Positions 27,101-39,685 of a stretch of 64,000 nucleotides of DNA are shown piece by piece. Numbering within the stretch: the first letter of the stretch is position 1; each line of letters opens with the position of its first letter. This stretch comes from Ooceraea biroi. Taxonomy: Eukaryota > Arthropoda > Insecta > Hymenoptera > Formicidae. The stretch is from positions 9,610,001-9,674,000 of the forward strand of contig NC_039506.1 of the NCBI RefSeq assembly GCF_003672135.1, given 5' to 3'. The notes beneath the pieces are model-generated. The model was not told the DNA's origin. It searched no databases and worked only from the letters and a program-made list of their open reading frames with translations. The translations under genes and the position numbers were made by a program.

Positions 27101-28798
27101 TCGAAAATGCCATTCACACCGACACTTTTACTGATAATTTCATCGATTCTTCTTTCTTTAGATGTGAGAAGCGGGATTACGCGAAACAATGACGCACGAC
27201 TGTATTCTCTTATAAACTTGAAATATTACTTACTGGTTGGGAAAGCAGGATGTTGCTACCCTTCCGAGATATTATACGGCAGAAAGTACTTTGTCTTTGT
27301 ATAGTGGAGTTCTAATTTGCTTACTTTGCACGTAATCCTCTCAGAAAGAGTAATACCCAGAGAGCAAATATAATTGCTGATTTATACAAGAAATTTTTCA
27401 TCTCAGAAAACTGTATAATATACATTTAGGTGGTACGTTAATAGACAAAACGGATTATTTTTATATTACCAACGAATTTATTGCAAATACATAGAAATAA
27501 AATAGTGAGATAATAAATTGAAAAGAAAACTTAATTATGTAGCACTATATTTCCCATTTCAAAAATAAGAATTGCAAAAATCAGCTATCAATGCTATTCG
27601 AGTATTTTGCAACAAGTATCAAATGTTCGCTGTGTTCGTTACAGATAAATTCGTTTTTTCGCGTAACTCAAGCACTGCGAAATCTGAGCGCGGCGGGATC
27701 ATACCGATTTCAATCCTGGCTTTATTCACGGCAAGTTGTTGATGAAATTTTTCACATTCCTGCGAAGTCAACACGACAGGAAGTAAATCAAGGGAGAAAA
27801 CTGCGAGTGAGCTAAGTGCTCCTCCGGACATGCCAGAAATATGGGTTTCCGGTAGCGACGAACGCGGGTGGCTAACGTCCCCCGAGTACGCGGATGGAAA
27901 GAATTCTTTACGGACACTCGATAGGAAACGGAGTCGCTAGGACGCGTGAATTCCCACGCGTGACATTGCCCACGTGTTACATATGTACGGGGCGACTCTC
28001 CGGCGTGGTCTCCCACGAGACTGCACCCTTGTCTGGGATATTATCCACGCGTAGAGAAAGTTCGCGCGGGGGCGTAAAAGTAATTTATTATCATCAAATT
28101 ATTTAGCGCGCGACTCGGGAACCGCGAGGTGGAACGAAAGTGATAGCCGAATAAAATTCATCGGACAATTTTGTGGCTTTCCTCGCTGGAAGTCCTGAAT
28201 AAAAGGTTTTTCTGCGAAACAATGACGACGTTGTTGCAGCAAATAAAACTGCTTCATGCTAATTTTAAACTGGTTGCATTACGCTTTAATCGTAATCACG
28301 ATTTTTTGATTGCCGATAAAATCAGAGTATTTTGCAGGTGTAACGAACAGAGAACATTAATAATTCCCGTGCATATTGCCGATGTAGTAAAAAGCATTAT
28401 ATTACATATTGCATTCGCTTGTATACGCAGCAGTTGCGAAATGAATTCTCGAGTACATGAACTTCCGATTAAGCGGCGTTGCGGAAATTCCGTTATAGTT
28501 GTAGTGTAAACTATCATAGCGGCTTAGCGAGCGCGTGAAACTAGGCGAATGCGAGCATTATGCTGTTGCGATAATGCGAAAATATGTTTATGGTGTGCGC
28601 AACACGCGTAAACAGGAAATTGTGAATGATATGCGATTATTAGATATTGCTCATTAAACACGAGTTACACATTACCTTTAGCGATACATTAATATTACGC
28701 TAATTTTGTCGAGAAAAGGCTGCATTATATTAATTTAAAAAAAGATTAAGTATGCATAAAAAATATTAATTTAAATAAAGTGCAAGCAGTTTAAATAA

Positions 28799-28803
<5 letters not shown>
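21130..28803. other. No gene recognised
   Basis: GC-richer blocks lie at 21.2-21.7, 22.0-22.4, 23.0-23.3 and 27.8-28.1 kb, separated by AT-rich DNA. A local hairpin at about 25185-25210 pairs CCTTTCGA with TCGAAAGG. No splice-supported coding exon was found. Confidence 0.45.

Positions 28804-28842
<39 letters not shown>
28804..28842. repeat. (TA)n microsatellite
   Basis: About 18 uninterrupted TA units lie in an AT-rich region. Confidence 0.95.
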
Positions 28843-28846
<4 letters not shown>

Positions 28847-31800
28847 CATTGCACCGTAATTCTCATTTCTGTAATTAATTGTTATAAAAGCATTCAATAA
28901 AATCTTTAACAATGCATGTACAATTATTGTTATGTAGAACAATTATTAATTTTAATTGTTTCCGTAATTTAATATTTATACCTTAATAAATGTTACAAAA
29001 GAAATACATCATCAAAGTATTGTGCAAAATGAATGAAGATTATAGTGTTTAGATTACAGATTTATCGTATATTGTATTTAACAAAATAAATTGCTTTTAC
29101 AAACGCGTATATTTGTTTAATAAATTTATTGATATCCACAAATCATTTAAATAAAGTTTAGTGAAAGATTTAGTGAAAAGTATTTACGAAAGATGTCAAT
29201 CGCAAAAATATACAAAATTGTAAAAGTAATTTACAAAGAATAATAAATTTAGCGCAACGTCAATATTTGCAAAAACAATTTTCTCTGGACGCACTAGACT
29301 CCTGCAATATAGACGGTAGCTTGTCTCTCCTGATCGATATCTGCAGCGATTAATCTACGCGTGCAACGATAATCGATCACTATTCGACATGGTGTAACGA
29401 TTTATCGCGGGTGTTTTTCACCGAGCGTTCATTTCAATGTCTAGTGCCCGCATACAACATACCGAGCTATTCTTTTGCGCGAAACGAGACGCAATTTTTA
29501 CGAGTCACAACTTCCATCGTTTTCTCTTCTAATTAGAAACTCGATACAAGTGCGAGCATTTGTACTGAGAATTGTTCAAGATTTATCTGACACAAAGGAA
29601 GAAACTGAATCAAATCAATGTAAAGGAAGAAAGAAAGAAAAAGCAATAACAGCTAACTACATGCATTTTCTTGTAAATCGCAATTTAATAATAAAACTTT
29701 ATTATTAATTTAATAATGAAACTTTAATTTAATCTAATAATTTATTATTTTTCTTTCATTTCGCTATTTAAATAGCAAAATCCTAATAGTGACGAAAACT
29801 TCATTCAAGACAAATAATGATAATTGAGCGATCGTGAAAGCTGCTCAAGCCGATGTTCAAAATGATCTCATTTAATCGTATTATAGCGATTTCGAGTTTG
29901 ACAAGTGGCCGCGGTGTGTACTGCAGCTGCAGTTAAGGGTGCGATGTGTCACCTGCATCGCCGCGAGTACCTCGGCTTTGACATCGCCGGCGAGTTGCAG
30001 AAGAGAGACCGCGCTGCGATGACGATGAAGAAACGTCGAATCGTAAATACGCAGGATATGCCGTAAAATTTAACGATTCAAGTTCCGTCCATTCAGAAAA
30101 GGGGCGGCGGGGTGGCGGACGCCAGCAGGTGTCGAAAGTGGCGCGAACCCTGATCGCGTACTCTCACAATCCGAAGTAGAAGTCGATAAATCCGACTCTT
30201 ACGTCGCGCGAAACGGCACATTCCAAGATTAATTTCGTCCCGAGATTAAACTCGCGCACGTTTCAGCCGAGTTCCCGTTGCGCGAGGTAACTCGTGTTGC
30301 GCGGAGGAAGCCCCGAGAAGCCACGATCTAAAGTCGACCGGCAATTTATTGCTACATGCATTTTATTGCGGCTGTCGTCGAGGAAAGAGATCGGAAACGA
30401 ATATGTTATTGAATATTGCATGGATTCTCGGGAGTTCACTTCATATGATACAATCTTATGTATCTACTGCGCTTCATTCCGAGCAAATATTCCGATTGGA
30501 TATACAGCAATTTTTTATCGACTTGATTTTTAATTAAAAGCGCCGTATAATTCAAGATTGAAATATTTAGTACTTTATGTGTGAACAAAGGAAGAAATAT
30601 TTTATATTATTGGATTTTATATAGTACTGGAAAAGTTTAACGTAGTAACATTTAAGTAATAAATTACTTTTAAAACTGTAGATGATACTAAAGCGATAAT
30701 AAGAAATCAAAAAACTAATTACTTTTCAATCAAACAATTAAGTAATTATTCCTGAAATTTTATAAAAAAAATATGTATATAAAATTTATCGAGAAATAAA
30801 GAATTTCGTCATTCTATCGAACGTCATTGTATCCTAAAATTAAATCTCTCATCTACCTGGCGGGCTTATCTCTCAGAACGTTACGAAGAAGAAACTTTTG
30901 CGAAAGGGGGAGGATTATCGAGAAGAAATCAAGAACAAAGACAAATGTTTTTGGAAAAGTTCGCGATCTAATTGTACCTGGCAGGATCTCGCCACAGCTG
31001 CGATGAACCTCCTAATACAGCCGAATCCCGTGGTGCCACTGGTGGTCTAAGATCAATAAAGCACCTTGCCTCTCGGGATCATGCGGTTCCAAGGATGCGA
31101 CCGCAGCTCGCATCCTTGAGGAAATCACATTAAAAGCGCTGTGAGATCCGCATGGCATAATCTTGACATAAAAGACGCGCTTGATATTAGCTGAAAGTTA
31201 TCTTTCAACGAATTTTTTTGAAAAAAAGGAAAAAGTGAAGTAAAAGAGAAAAAGAGAGTAACGTCTTTGTCAAATTCGTTCTTTGCTCTGTTTGCTTAAT
31301 GGAGGTTACGACAGAACGACATTTATCTGTTTCATAATTATTAATTAATATCTCATGGAATATTTCACGTGATCGCCCTTTCCATCGTTTAGGACTGATG
31401 AGTTAATAAATGCCTGCGAATAATTAGTTATATATCATGTAATGTTTTGTGCGTAATTATGTTATTTGCGGCACACTTGTGTCAATACATCAATCAATAG
31501 CGCGTAACGTAATGCAGGATAATAGTGGAAAATAAAAGCAGTAATTAATATCTAACGAACTATCGCTTGCGTTGCCTAATGAACGGTTCGATTAATAGTG
31601 ATGGATTAAAACTTTAATTTATACGCTGTTGGCAAATCACCATTGTTTGCATTTGTCGTTAAACGCAAACTGATAACATAACATATTATCTTTTGGATGC
31701 CATTTTGATAATCCGACACCCTTCTGTCCCGTTTATTTAGGCTAAGCTAATTGAGCCGATGCTTCTTAACATGTCGCCAACATGTAATCCCACGAGCATT

Positions 31801-34800
31801 TTCACATGGAAAATCGATCCTTCGAAACTAATAATTAGTTTCGAAAGAGCAAAATCACGTTTTAATAACAAGTTCGGATTAGCTTTCTGAGAAGACACCA
31901 CATCAATGTAAAGTCGATCGAAAATATTCGGAAATCTCTGTAACATCATTTCCGATAGATTTATCACAAGCGATGTCGCGCTGCATCAGCTGGTAGAACC
32001 AACTTCTTCCTCTTTTCTCTTTTTTTTCGCGGATGCAACGGAGAATTATTCCTCTTAAAAAAGCCTCACGGGACACGATCGTTGAATCATATTTGCGTGG
32101 ACAATGACCTCGACGGAGTCGGCTCTCGCTCCATTGCGCCGCGTTCTTTAATGTCTCCCAAGGGGTGCTTGGAATCTTCATAAAGGAAATCCGCGGTCGC
32201 GACCATGATCCTCTCGCAGCCCGAACCAGGGTATCCTTTAATCTCGACGCGGAAGATCCCCGGATAAAACAAGGGTCTCGACAAAGGCTGCCTTATCTCC
32301 GCCTCTCTGCTTTCATTTGTAATATTTATGCCACACGGATAGAGCGCAGGCGAAAACTGCAGGTCCAGCGGGGGTACCGTATGCTCATCCTGTGACCGAA
32401 GCAAATCTTTTAAGTCCTTCAGCAAATCCTCAACGCAAGATACGCAGGTATCTCGCTGCTTTGATTGGCCTTGCTCATTTATCGCAATTACACTGTTGTA
32501 AATTATTCAAGCGTTATGTCTCTTGTCCATTCCGGAAATCTTGTTTCTGTCGCAACGCTTTTTCTTGTTAAGCATGTTAGAAATAATGTCACTAATGTGC
32601 TAAGTGTCTCCCAATAATCTTAATATTATAAATACAATTTTTAACCAATACCTTCAATAAATGAATTGATAACCATAAATGCAAATTAGAAATCACAATC
32701 AATTGCATACAAAAATTCCGTATTCTCGTATTTCGAAAATTATGGAAAATATTAAGCTTTAATTTATTAAGGAAAATGGAATATTCATTTTTCCGAATAC
32801 ATAATTTCTAATTTCTATGCACGCGGAATGTAAAAGTCATGAAATAAAGTCGCCGCTTACTTTTATGAAATGGATTTGCCGGGTGAGATATACACTTACA
32901 ACTTTTTTCGATCCTTCACTATTATCGCGGTAGAAAGCGGAATTGAATTTAGAAAGTACCGTAAACTCGGAAAACTGCGCGAACCATTGGAAATACGTAT
33001 ATACATATATATGTATATATCACCCCCTTGCCGCAACGCTTGCACTCATCTTTACCGTGACCGCAGCAACGCCGCAACAGCGACGCATCTCCTCCCGCCC
33101 CATGCAAAACGGATGTTTCATTTGCGAACGCTATTATTGCAAGTGAATAAATGCCGCCACTATCGACTCTCTCGCCGGTGGGGTACCGGCCATTAATAAC
33201 TCCCCGTGGGACGAATAACCGGGGACGCCCCAAAGTGCAACGCCAACGGAACCGCCATTCGCCCTCATGCGCACTTTCCGCGGAAAAACACGTCGCATTG
33301 TCACCGCGCTCTAATTAATTTCGCGCGATTATCGAACCCGCGTCCTGCGCGGTTCTCCCTACAAAAGTAGAATCACCCTCGAGACGTCAGATGTAACGCG
33401 ATTTTATTAGAATAGACTCTAGCTATATGCGTTATTGCGTTTGCATTAATGCACAAGTTCATATTTCATGCTGCCAGAAATTTCGATCAAATTATTCGTG
33501 ATAGAATCATCGAATTTCGACGAATAAACGAACACGATGTACATAAGAAATTGATCTCTTACATAAATTAATTATTGCGCGCTAGCCCTGCTGTAATTCA
33601 GATGCAACCGTTAAGTGTAATTCGAAGATATTACGTGATGTCTGGATGTTGCGAGTGAGGATGTTTAAATAGATTAATATTACGAACAAATATGTACTGT
33701 TCGCTCGCATTACTGATACCCAATATCCGGAGGTACATAAACAGCGCATGAACTGGCGCCGATTCACATTTAATCCGGGCGAATGCAATCCTAATTCGGA
33801 TCGAGCCGGCACCTGCATCGCACTTAATCCGACCGTTAGCCAGGGTCAAGCGAGATGCATGTATCACCTGCGTTTCGATCGGCGTGCGTAGATCAGGTCC
33901 GAAATTGCGATACGTGCGAGTTTACACTGTGCGCGCCCCCCTCGCCCGAGACTTAACCGCGACTGCGGGTAGCTCGGACCTAATTTATATTTGATCCATG
34001 CAGATCCATCCCCGATGCATGGGAAGCCAGCGGTGATCCGGAGATCCGAGCTAAGTCGCAGGTGTAATCTGCATTCCCGCCGCATTAAAGTTGCACGCAA
34101 GCGGGCCTTTGGTGGGCTGTCTCTGGGTCCATTTATGGACGCGCGCTTAATTATTTGTAGATCAATCAAAGTACTATATCTGCACTGATGCAGCCACCGC
34201 GAAGACCTCAGTTTAACTTTAATAATAAGTTCTTGTCGATCCCGCGCGAAATCGATTTCCATTCTTGGGTCATGATGCCGAGACTCGTCGAAAATAACGT
34301 GACTTCCGGAGCTCGTCTAAATTGTATTTGCGCAGCGAATGACAATTAAGCATCCTCAAATAAGCTTTATTTAATATTTACGTGAACAATTCACGCTCGT
34401 ATCGGCAAACGAATGACGTAAACGCAGAGAATTGCGAGAGACCAAATAATGTTTGTACAATTAACCAAACGTTACATTATTGATCAGAGATTCCGTGCGC
34501 GTTGCGCGACGCTATCAAAAACATAATAACAGCCTACAGTCAATAATAAATAACTCTGCAACAACGTAAATCACAGAAACATCATTGCATTCGCATATTA
34601 TAATCCAACGGTCTCGTTTAAGTTATGCAAATCGTTAATCAAACGCAAATATTGCATGTTCGTGTCGCGTTACCGCTCGAGCGATCCTCTCCTCTCTTCC
34701 TCGCGTTTTCCACACGGATCTTCCGCACACGGTGAGCGAATACGCGAGTTACATTTTAATATTTCATCTCGGCAAAAATTCATGCCGTCATTAATTCGGC

Positions 34801-37800
34801 ATAAAAAACGCATATAATCCGCGAACGCGGCCTGTCGTGCCGTAAATCTGCCACGCCGCGCCGGGCCCCACATGTACAGGCGAGCCGTTACACGGCGCGC
34901 GGGGGTTCTGATGATGTTCTCACGCGGGCATGCCGACAATGAAACTTCGTAAAACACGCGGCCGACACGCGCGTGTGAGCGCGATTTATGCGAGCGCGCC
35001 GTGTACGTACGACTAATGCGATTTCGGATGCACCAAGCGTACTCGCACGTACGAGCTGTCTAAATGGCGAACCGCATGTCGAACTGCACCGTCGAACTCG
35101 ATCAAGTCACCCTCCCCGCGTCTCGAGGCAAGCATTCCCGTTGCGCGCGGCTCACTGAATTTGTTAGACGGACCGCAAATCAGCGGCAGCGTGTAAACAA
35201 AGCCATAGCGAATCGCTCGAAAAATCCAATTGCAATTCTGACTTGCATACCGTGGAAAATAATTGCGTTGTCAACGTAATGACGATCGCGTATACGGTTA
35301 AAACGGTTGAAATTTATAATGTGCAGTCATTTAAGCAACGGTGTAAAGTGGAATTCACTTCAGTTTGAAATATTCATCGCGAAGCATAATTTAACTGACT
35401 TTCCGTTCGCGGCAACTGACGAAACTAAAGATTTATCACGTCGGCGATAAAGAATTGATGCATAGTTACTCTCTCGATAACTTTCGCGAAAAGTTGATAT
35501 ACAGATCTATAATTATAAAAATGTAACTATAAAAGTATAAAAATTTAAAATATAATCGCCGAAATCGACAAACTAAATACCGCGATAATTGGATAATAAT
35601 AATGCGAGAAAGTAATCGCGAAGTTTTTGCCTTATATCTGGCACAACTGCTGTGCCAATTTTCGTCTATAAAAGCAAGGTAAATCGCACTGATTTTATTA
35701 AAAATATCCACCACCATATAGAAAATATCTTTGCTTATCACTCACCGATCAGCTGCGATTCAGGATCGGCTGCATCATCCTGCGACTCACTTCTGAAACA
35801 AAAATGATGAAAAAAGCCGATTAAATTACAGGAATACGTTTAATAAATATATAAAATGTTAAGCCTGTAAGACTTGAGTCTATTCGACACGAGAATTATT
35901 TGTATAACGCGCGCCAGTACGGCCTATGACAGCACGGTCTAATCGATTTAAGGCGCATGCGAGACGAATAGTCCTATCTGCGCATGTATATCGATCGTCG
36001 ATCGATAGTGATAAAAGGAGCGTAATCGCCTGCCACGTCCTCTTTCGTTTCGGGGTCCTGAGAAGACAACATCATTCTCAGCAATTCTACATCAACGAAA
36101 TATCAGCCATTTTTGGACAGCCATTTGGACTCTATTCCATCGGAATATCGAGATTGTGACGAGACTCGCAACGAGTATCATAAATGACGCCGTATCCTGG
36201 AAAGGAGTGGACTTGGTTGATAACCGATTGAACAGCACGCTCTCAGCAAACACGAGAGATCAATTTCCGAGTCAAAGGACCCTGAAGCAGGTGAAAGAGC
36301 CAACGAGGGATCAGGCGCTCCGTTCTATTTGATAACTCAGATGAGTATTTTTATGAATTGAAACATAATTTCCGCGCGTTTATGTATTGGACAATAACTC
36401 GATTTATAATATGATTTCCGCACTTTTATTTTGAATTTATACGACTTGTTCAATGATTTCCTCGATTACCTGTATTATATAACCGAAATATAATTATTCT
36501 CATCTGCTCATGGAATTTGAATATGTTTATTTGAAACGGATAATCGTTCGTCACCATCCTCTTGTTCGTATCTCGAGCTCCGAACCTTATAGTTAAAGTA
36601 ACGAAAAGAATCAATTGTTACAAGCCTCTTTGTGCGGTTTTAAATCGCAGTTTGATATAATTTAATGAATACATTTTGAGCAAGACCACGAAGAAATCTA
36701 CTGGTATAAGATATTTGCGAACATACCTTCGAGCCGATCCCGCTTGGCCTGAACCGGATCCTCCGATGCCGCAAATCTGTCGCAGAGATCACGAGATCAG
36801 CCAAATCTGAAACAGAAATAATTATTCCGAGTTTTATTATTTCATGTAAACCCTTTAATTAATTGCTGATGCAAGTCGAATTTTATTGTTGCGTACACCA
36901 AACGTGAAAATGGCGACGCTGCGGTACTCTCCGGTATTTTTCTTTCGGGAGCGGCGCGGACAAGGAAATACTCCTTTTAATTATAAAATTTGTTTAATCA
37001 CACGCGAACTTTGGCGAATAAACCAGCTAATAAACTTTATCGACGCTTACACAATGACTTAAACGAATCAAACGAATCCGACTTGTAGCTCGTTGCCACA
37101 ATCGAGGCATGCGAGAAGCAAACGAACGCGGCCGAAACGGTACAGCGATAGCCGAGCGATGACGGAAGCGTCCGAACGGAAGATACAACGAACGCGAATG
37201 GGCGCGAAATTTTTGACGCGGACGGTGTATTTAAAATAATCAGAAAATAAAGAATATATATATCCTTAACATCTATGACGCGCTCTATTTCCATTCATGA
37301 TCGATTCGAAAGGATAAGTTACACTAGTCTTGTTGCTGCTTTGATTTAGATTACAAATCGTGAAATATATTCTTCATGAAATATCTGTTTGAATATATTT
37401 ATGACGCAGATTCGCAATTTTTGCTACATGCAATGCGATCATGTATCTTGGCAAATTTTAAAATAAATTAATCTTCTTTATAGTTATATTTATAATTATT
37501 TCAGAATTATTCACAGTATTGCATTCAATTATACGAATATGATCGCATAAAGGTGATTAACCTCTTCGGATACTGATACGTGTACATTTATCGTAAAGCA
37601 TCAATAGCCATCACAATAATATAATAAATAATATAATACAAACGGGTGAAAACCGTTAAAAAAATATAAAATGAATAAAGGGAACGGTCAAACAAAAACT
37701 TCAGTCATTATTTTCTCACTTGAAAAAAGTCATCTCCGAAGAGGTTAAGTACGAAAGCTATCGAAATATTCGAACCTGTATCGCGAATGTTTCTACTCAA

Positions 37801-38499
37801 ATCTCGACAGAACTAGATTAAGTTGGCGCGTTAAAAGCAAATATGCATTCACTCGTATGTGCTATGTTTCCTAATCACACAAACCGTTCCTTTCGCTCTG
37901 GTGCGCTTGTGACAAAATGTGGACGGACCGCGTCGCTGACAACTGGACGCTGATATACGGAGCTTACGACGTACGTCGCACTACGTGTCCTGTCCTGTTG
38001 ATGTGTCTTGTCGGTTATTAATTATTTCTTGATAGTTATCTGAGGCATCCAGTGTTGCCTAATAATCATTTGATAACAATATCTTATATATAAGATATAT
38101 GAAACGTGAATATAGTATCGTAGTAATTTATTATAAATATAAAAATTAATATAAAATTTTTATTTTAAATTTAAATTTTAGATTAAAAATTTTTTATTTT
38201 AATTGCGTATCTGACTGATATCATGTAGAAAATCAATTCAATACATTAGAGTGCATACATGATCGCGATAATAGATCGCGTCTGTTTTAAAAGTATTTGT
38301 GTATTATTATTTATCTCCACAATTTCTATGTATAATTTAATGAATAAATATAATTTTTCTCGAAAGTAGAGGGATTAACATGGAACAAAATGCTCGACAG
38401 TTTTACACAAGAAAGTTACTTATTATTTTTTCTCAGTTTGCTTATTGGATAGCAAATTAAAGGAGTAAATGTGCACGCACAAGTAGAAACTATACTTCT
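28843..38499. other. No gene recognised
   Basis: This is long noncoding-looking DNA with CpG-rich blocks at 29.9-30.3, 33.0-33.4 and 34.65-35.25 kb. Frames of 90-130 codons (for example 32087-32425 and 33864-34262, minus) coincide with GC-rich blocks that are open in several phases. They lack supporting start or splice context. Confidence 0.45.
31090..31118. repeat. Perfect 11-bp stem hairpin
   Basis: CAAGGATGCGA (31090-31100) and TCGCATCCTTG (31108-31118) pair perfectly around a 7-nt loop. The hairpin lies in a GC-rich island (about 30.97-31.15 kb) within AT-rich DNA. Its role is unknown. Confidence 0.7.
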
Positions 38500-38534
38500 T
38501 TTGATATCAACGCGGAAACAGTACTCGTCGCGGC

Positions 38535-38740
38535 TGTTGCAGCTGTAATGGCGTGGTAACGACGAGGCGGGTGCGAAACTTGAACAAGAGGGTGCACCGG
38601 CTTTCAATGACCCGTGAAAGTAGTCTCAGTTCCCATGTCGATCCCTTACTTTTTACCTAACGGCGGAAGAAAGTTTCTCGGTCTTGTTTCGCCGACTATC
38701 TTGTTTCAGCCCGAGGCATGTATAATTATACGAGCGCGGT
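38535..38740. repeat. Degenerate duplicated block, copy A
   Basis: It shares an order of short matches with 39490-39685: GCTTTCAATG, TGAAAG, AGTCTC and TATAATTATACG. In both copies a CTTTCA...TGAAAG stem with an 8-nt loop is kept while the loop sequence differs. No coding frame is shared. Confidence 0.45.
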
Positions 38741-39489
38741 TACTCGAAAATCTCTAAAGAGAACGAATCTCTCCAGCAGGTAACAACACGAGAGTAATGA
38801 GGGACGTAGATACTTTATCTTCCATGCAGCAATGGAGATTGTTTCACGAGTAAAAATGGAATTCGAAACTATAATAACTGTGGAATTTTCTTTCATTTCA
38901 ACGCTCGTATTAATGAACATATTCTACAATATTTTAACTAATAATGTCAGTTATTACAGTTTTTGCAGTTTATTATATCAAAACTTTCCGCATTATTTTA
39001 TTTCTTATCTTATCAAATTATTCTGTTATTATATTTTTTTAAATGGTATAAGTAATACTAATTTCTTGATTAGAAATATGATATTTTTATTTTAGCATCG
39101 TAGATGATACGTATTTTATTTAATTAAAGTTTCAGTCAAGTTAAATCGCTGAATTATCCATTATTATAAAATCACAAATTGCTCGGAGCATATTTTTTGT
39201 CTCGCTCTTTTAATCTTTTTAGATCTATTGGGACACATATGATCCGGAAGAAGCATTTGAAAAATATAAACTTAATAATTTGCTAAAAAAGAAAGAATTA
39301 ATAAATATAATTTTTATTATTTATATACTAACTCTCATTCGAAAAAAATTAATAAATTTTAAGTGATGTGGTTAGATTACGATTCAAAAGAATTAAAAAT
39401 TCATGTACGAGTAGGTCGGAACAACAAAGAACATCGAGAATAATTTTGTGATTTGTTTTAATCCATCCGACCGTCGGATTCACTAGAGT

Positions 39490-39685
39490 TGATGGTGTAA
39501 TGGTGTAACAGCGACAAACGTGACTCCGAGGGTTGGGATAAGAGCTTTCAATGGCTTATGAAAGCAGTCTCTCCTCGTACTTTCTGCGCGTCTCTTATTT
39601 TAGTGAGGCAGAGAGGGAAGTTGCAGGTCGCTTCATTCTTACCCAACTCCATTCCACGTCCGCTGTTGTATATAATTATACGCAG
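39490..39685. repeat. Degenerate duplicated block, copy B
   Basis: This is the partner of the block at 38535-38740, about 950 bp away in direct orientation. An open frame across it (39551-39754) is not conserved in copy A, so I treat the block as noncoding. Confidence 0.45.

Noticed and set aside
32087..32425. 112-codon minus-strand ORF
   Set aside because: The peptide is not implausible, but there is no acceptor or donor, and the + strand is equally open.
33864..34262. 132-codon minus-strand ORF
   Set aside because: The composition is Arg/Ser-rich, typical of shadow frames in GC-rich noncoding DNA.
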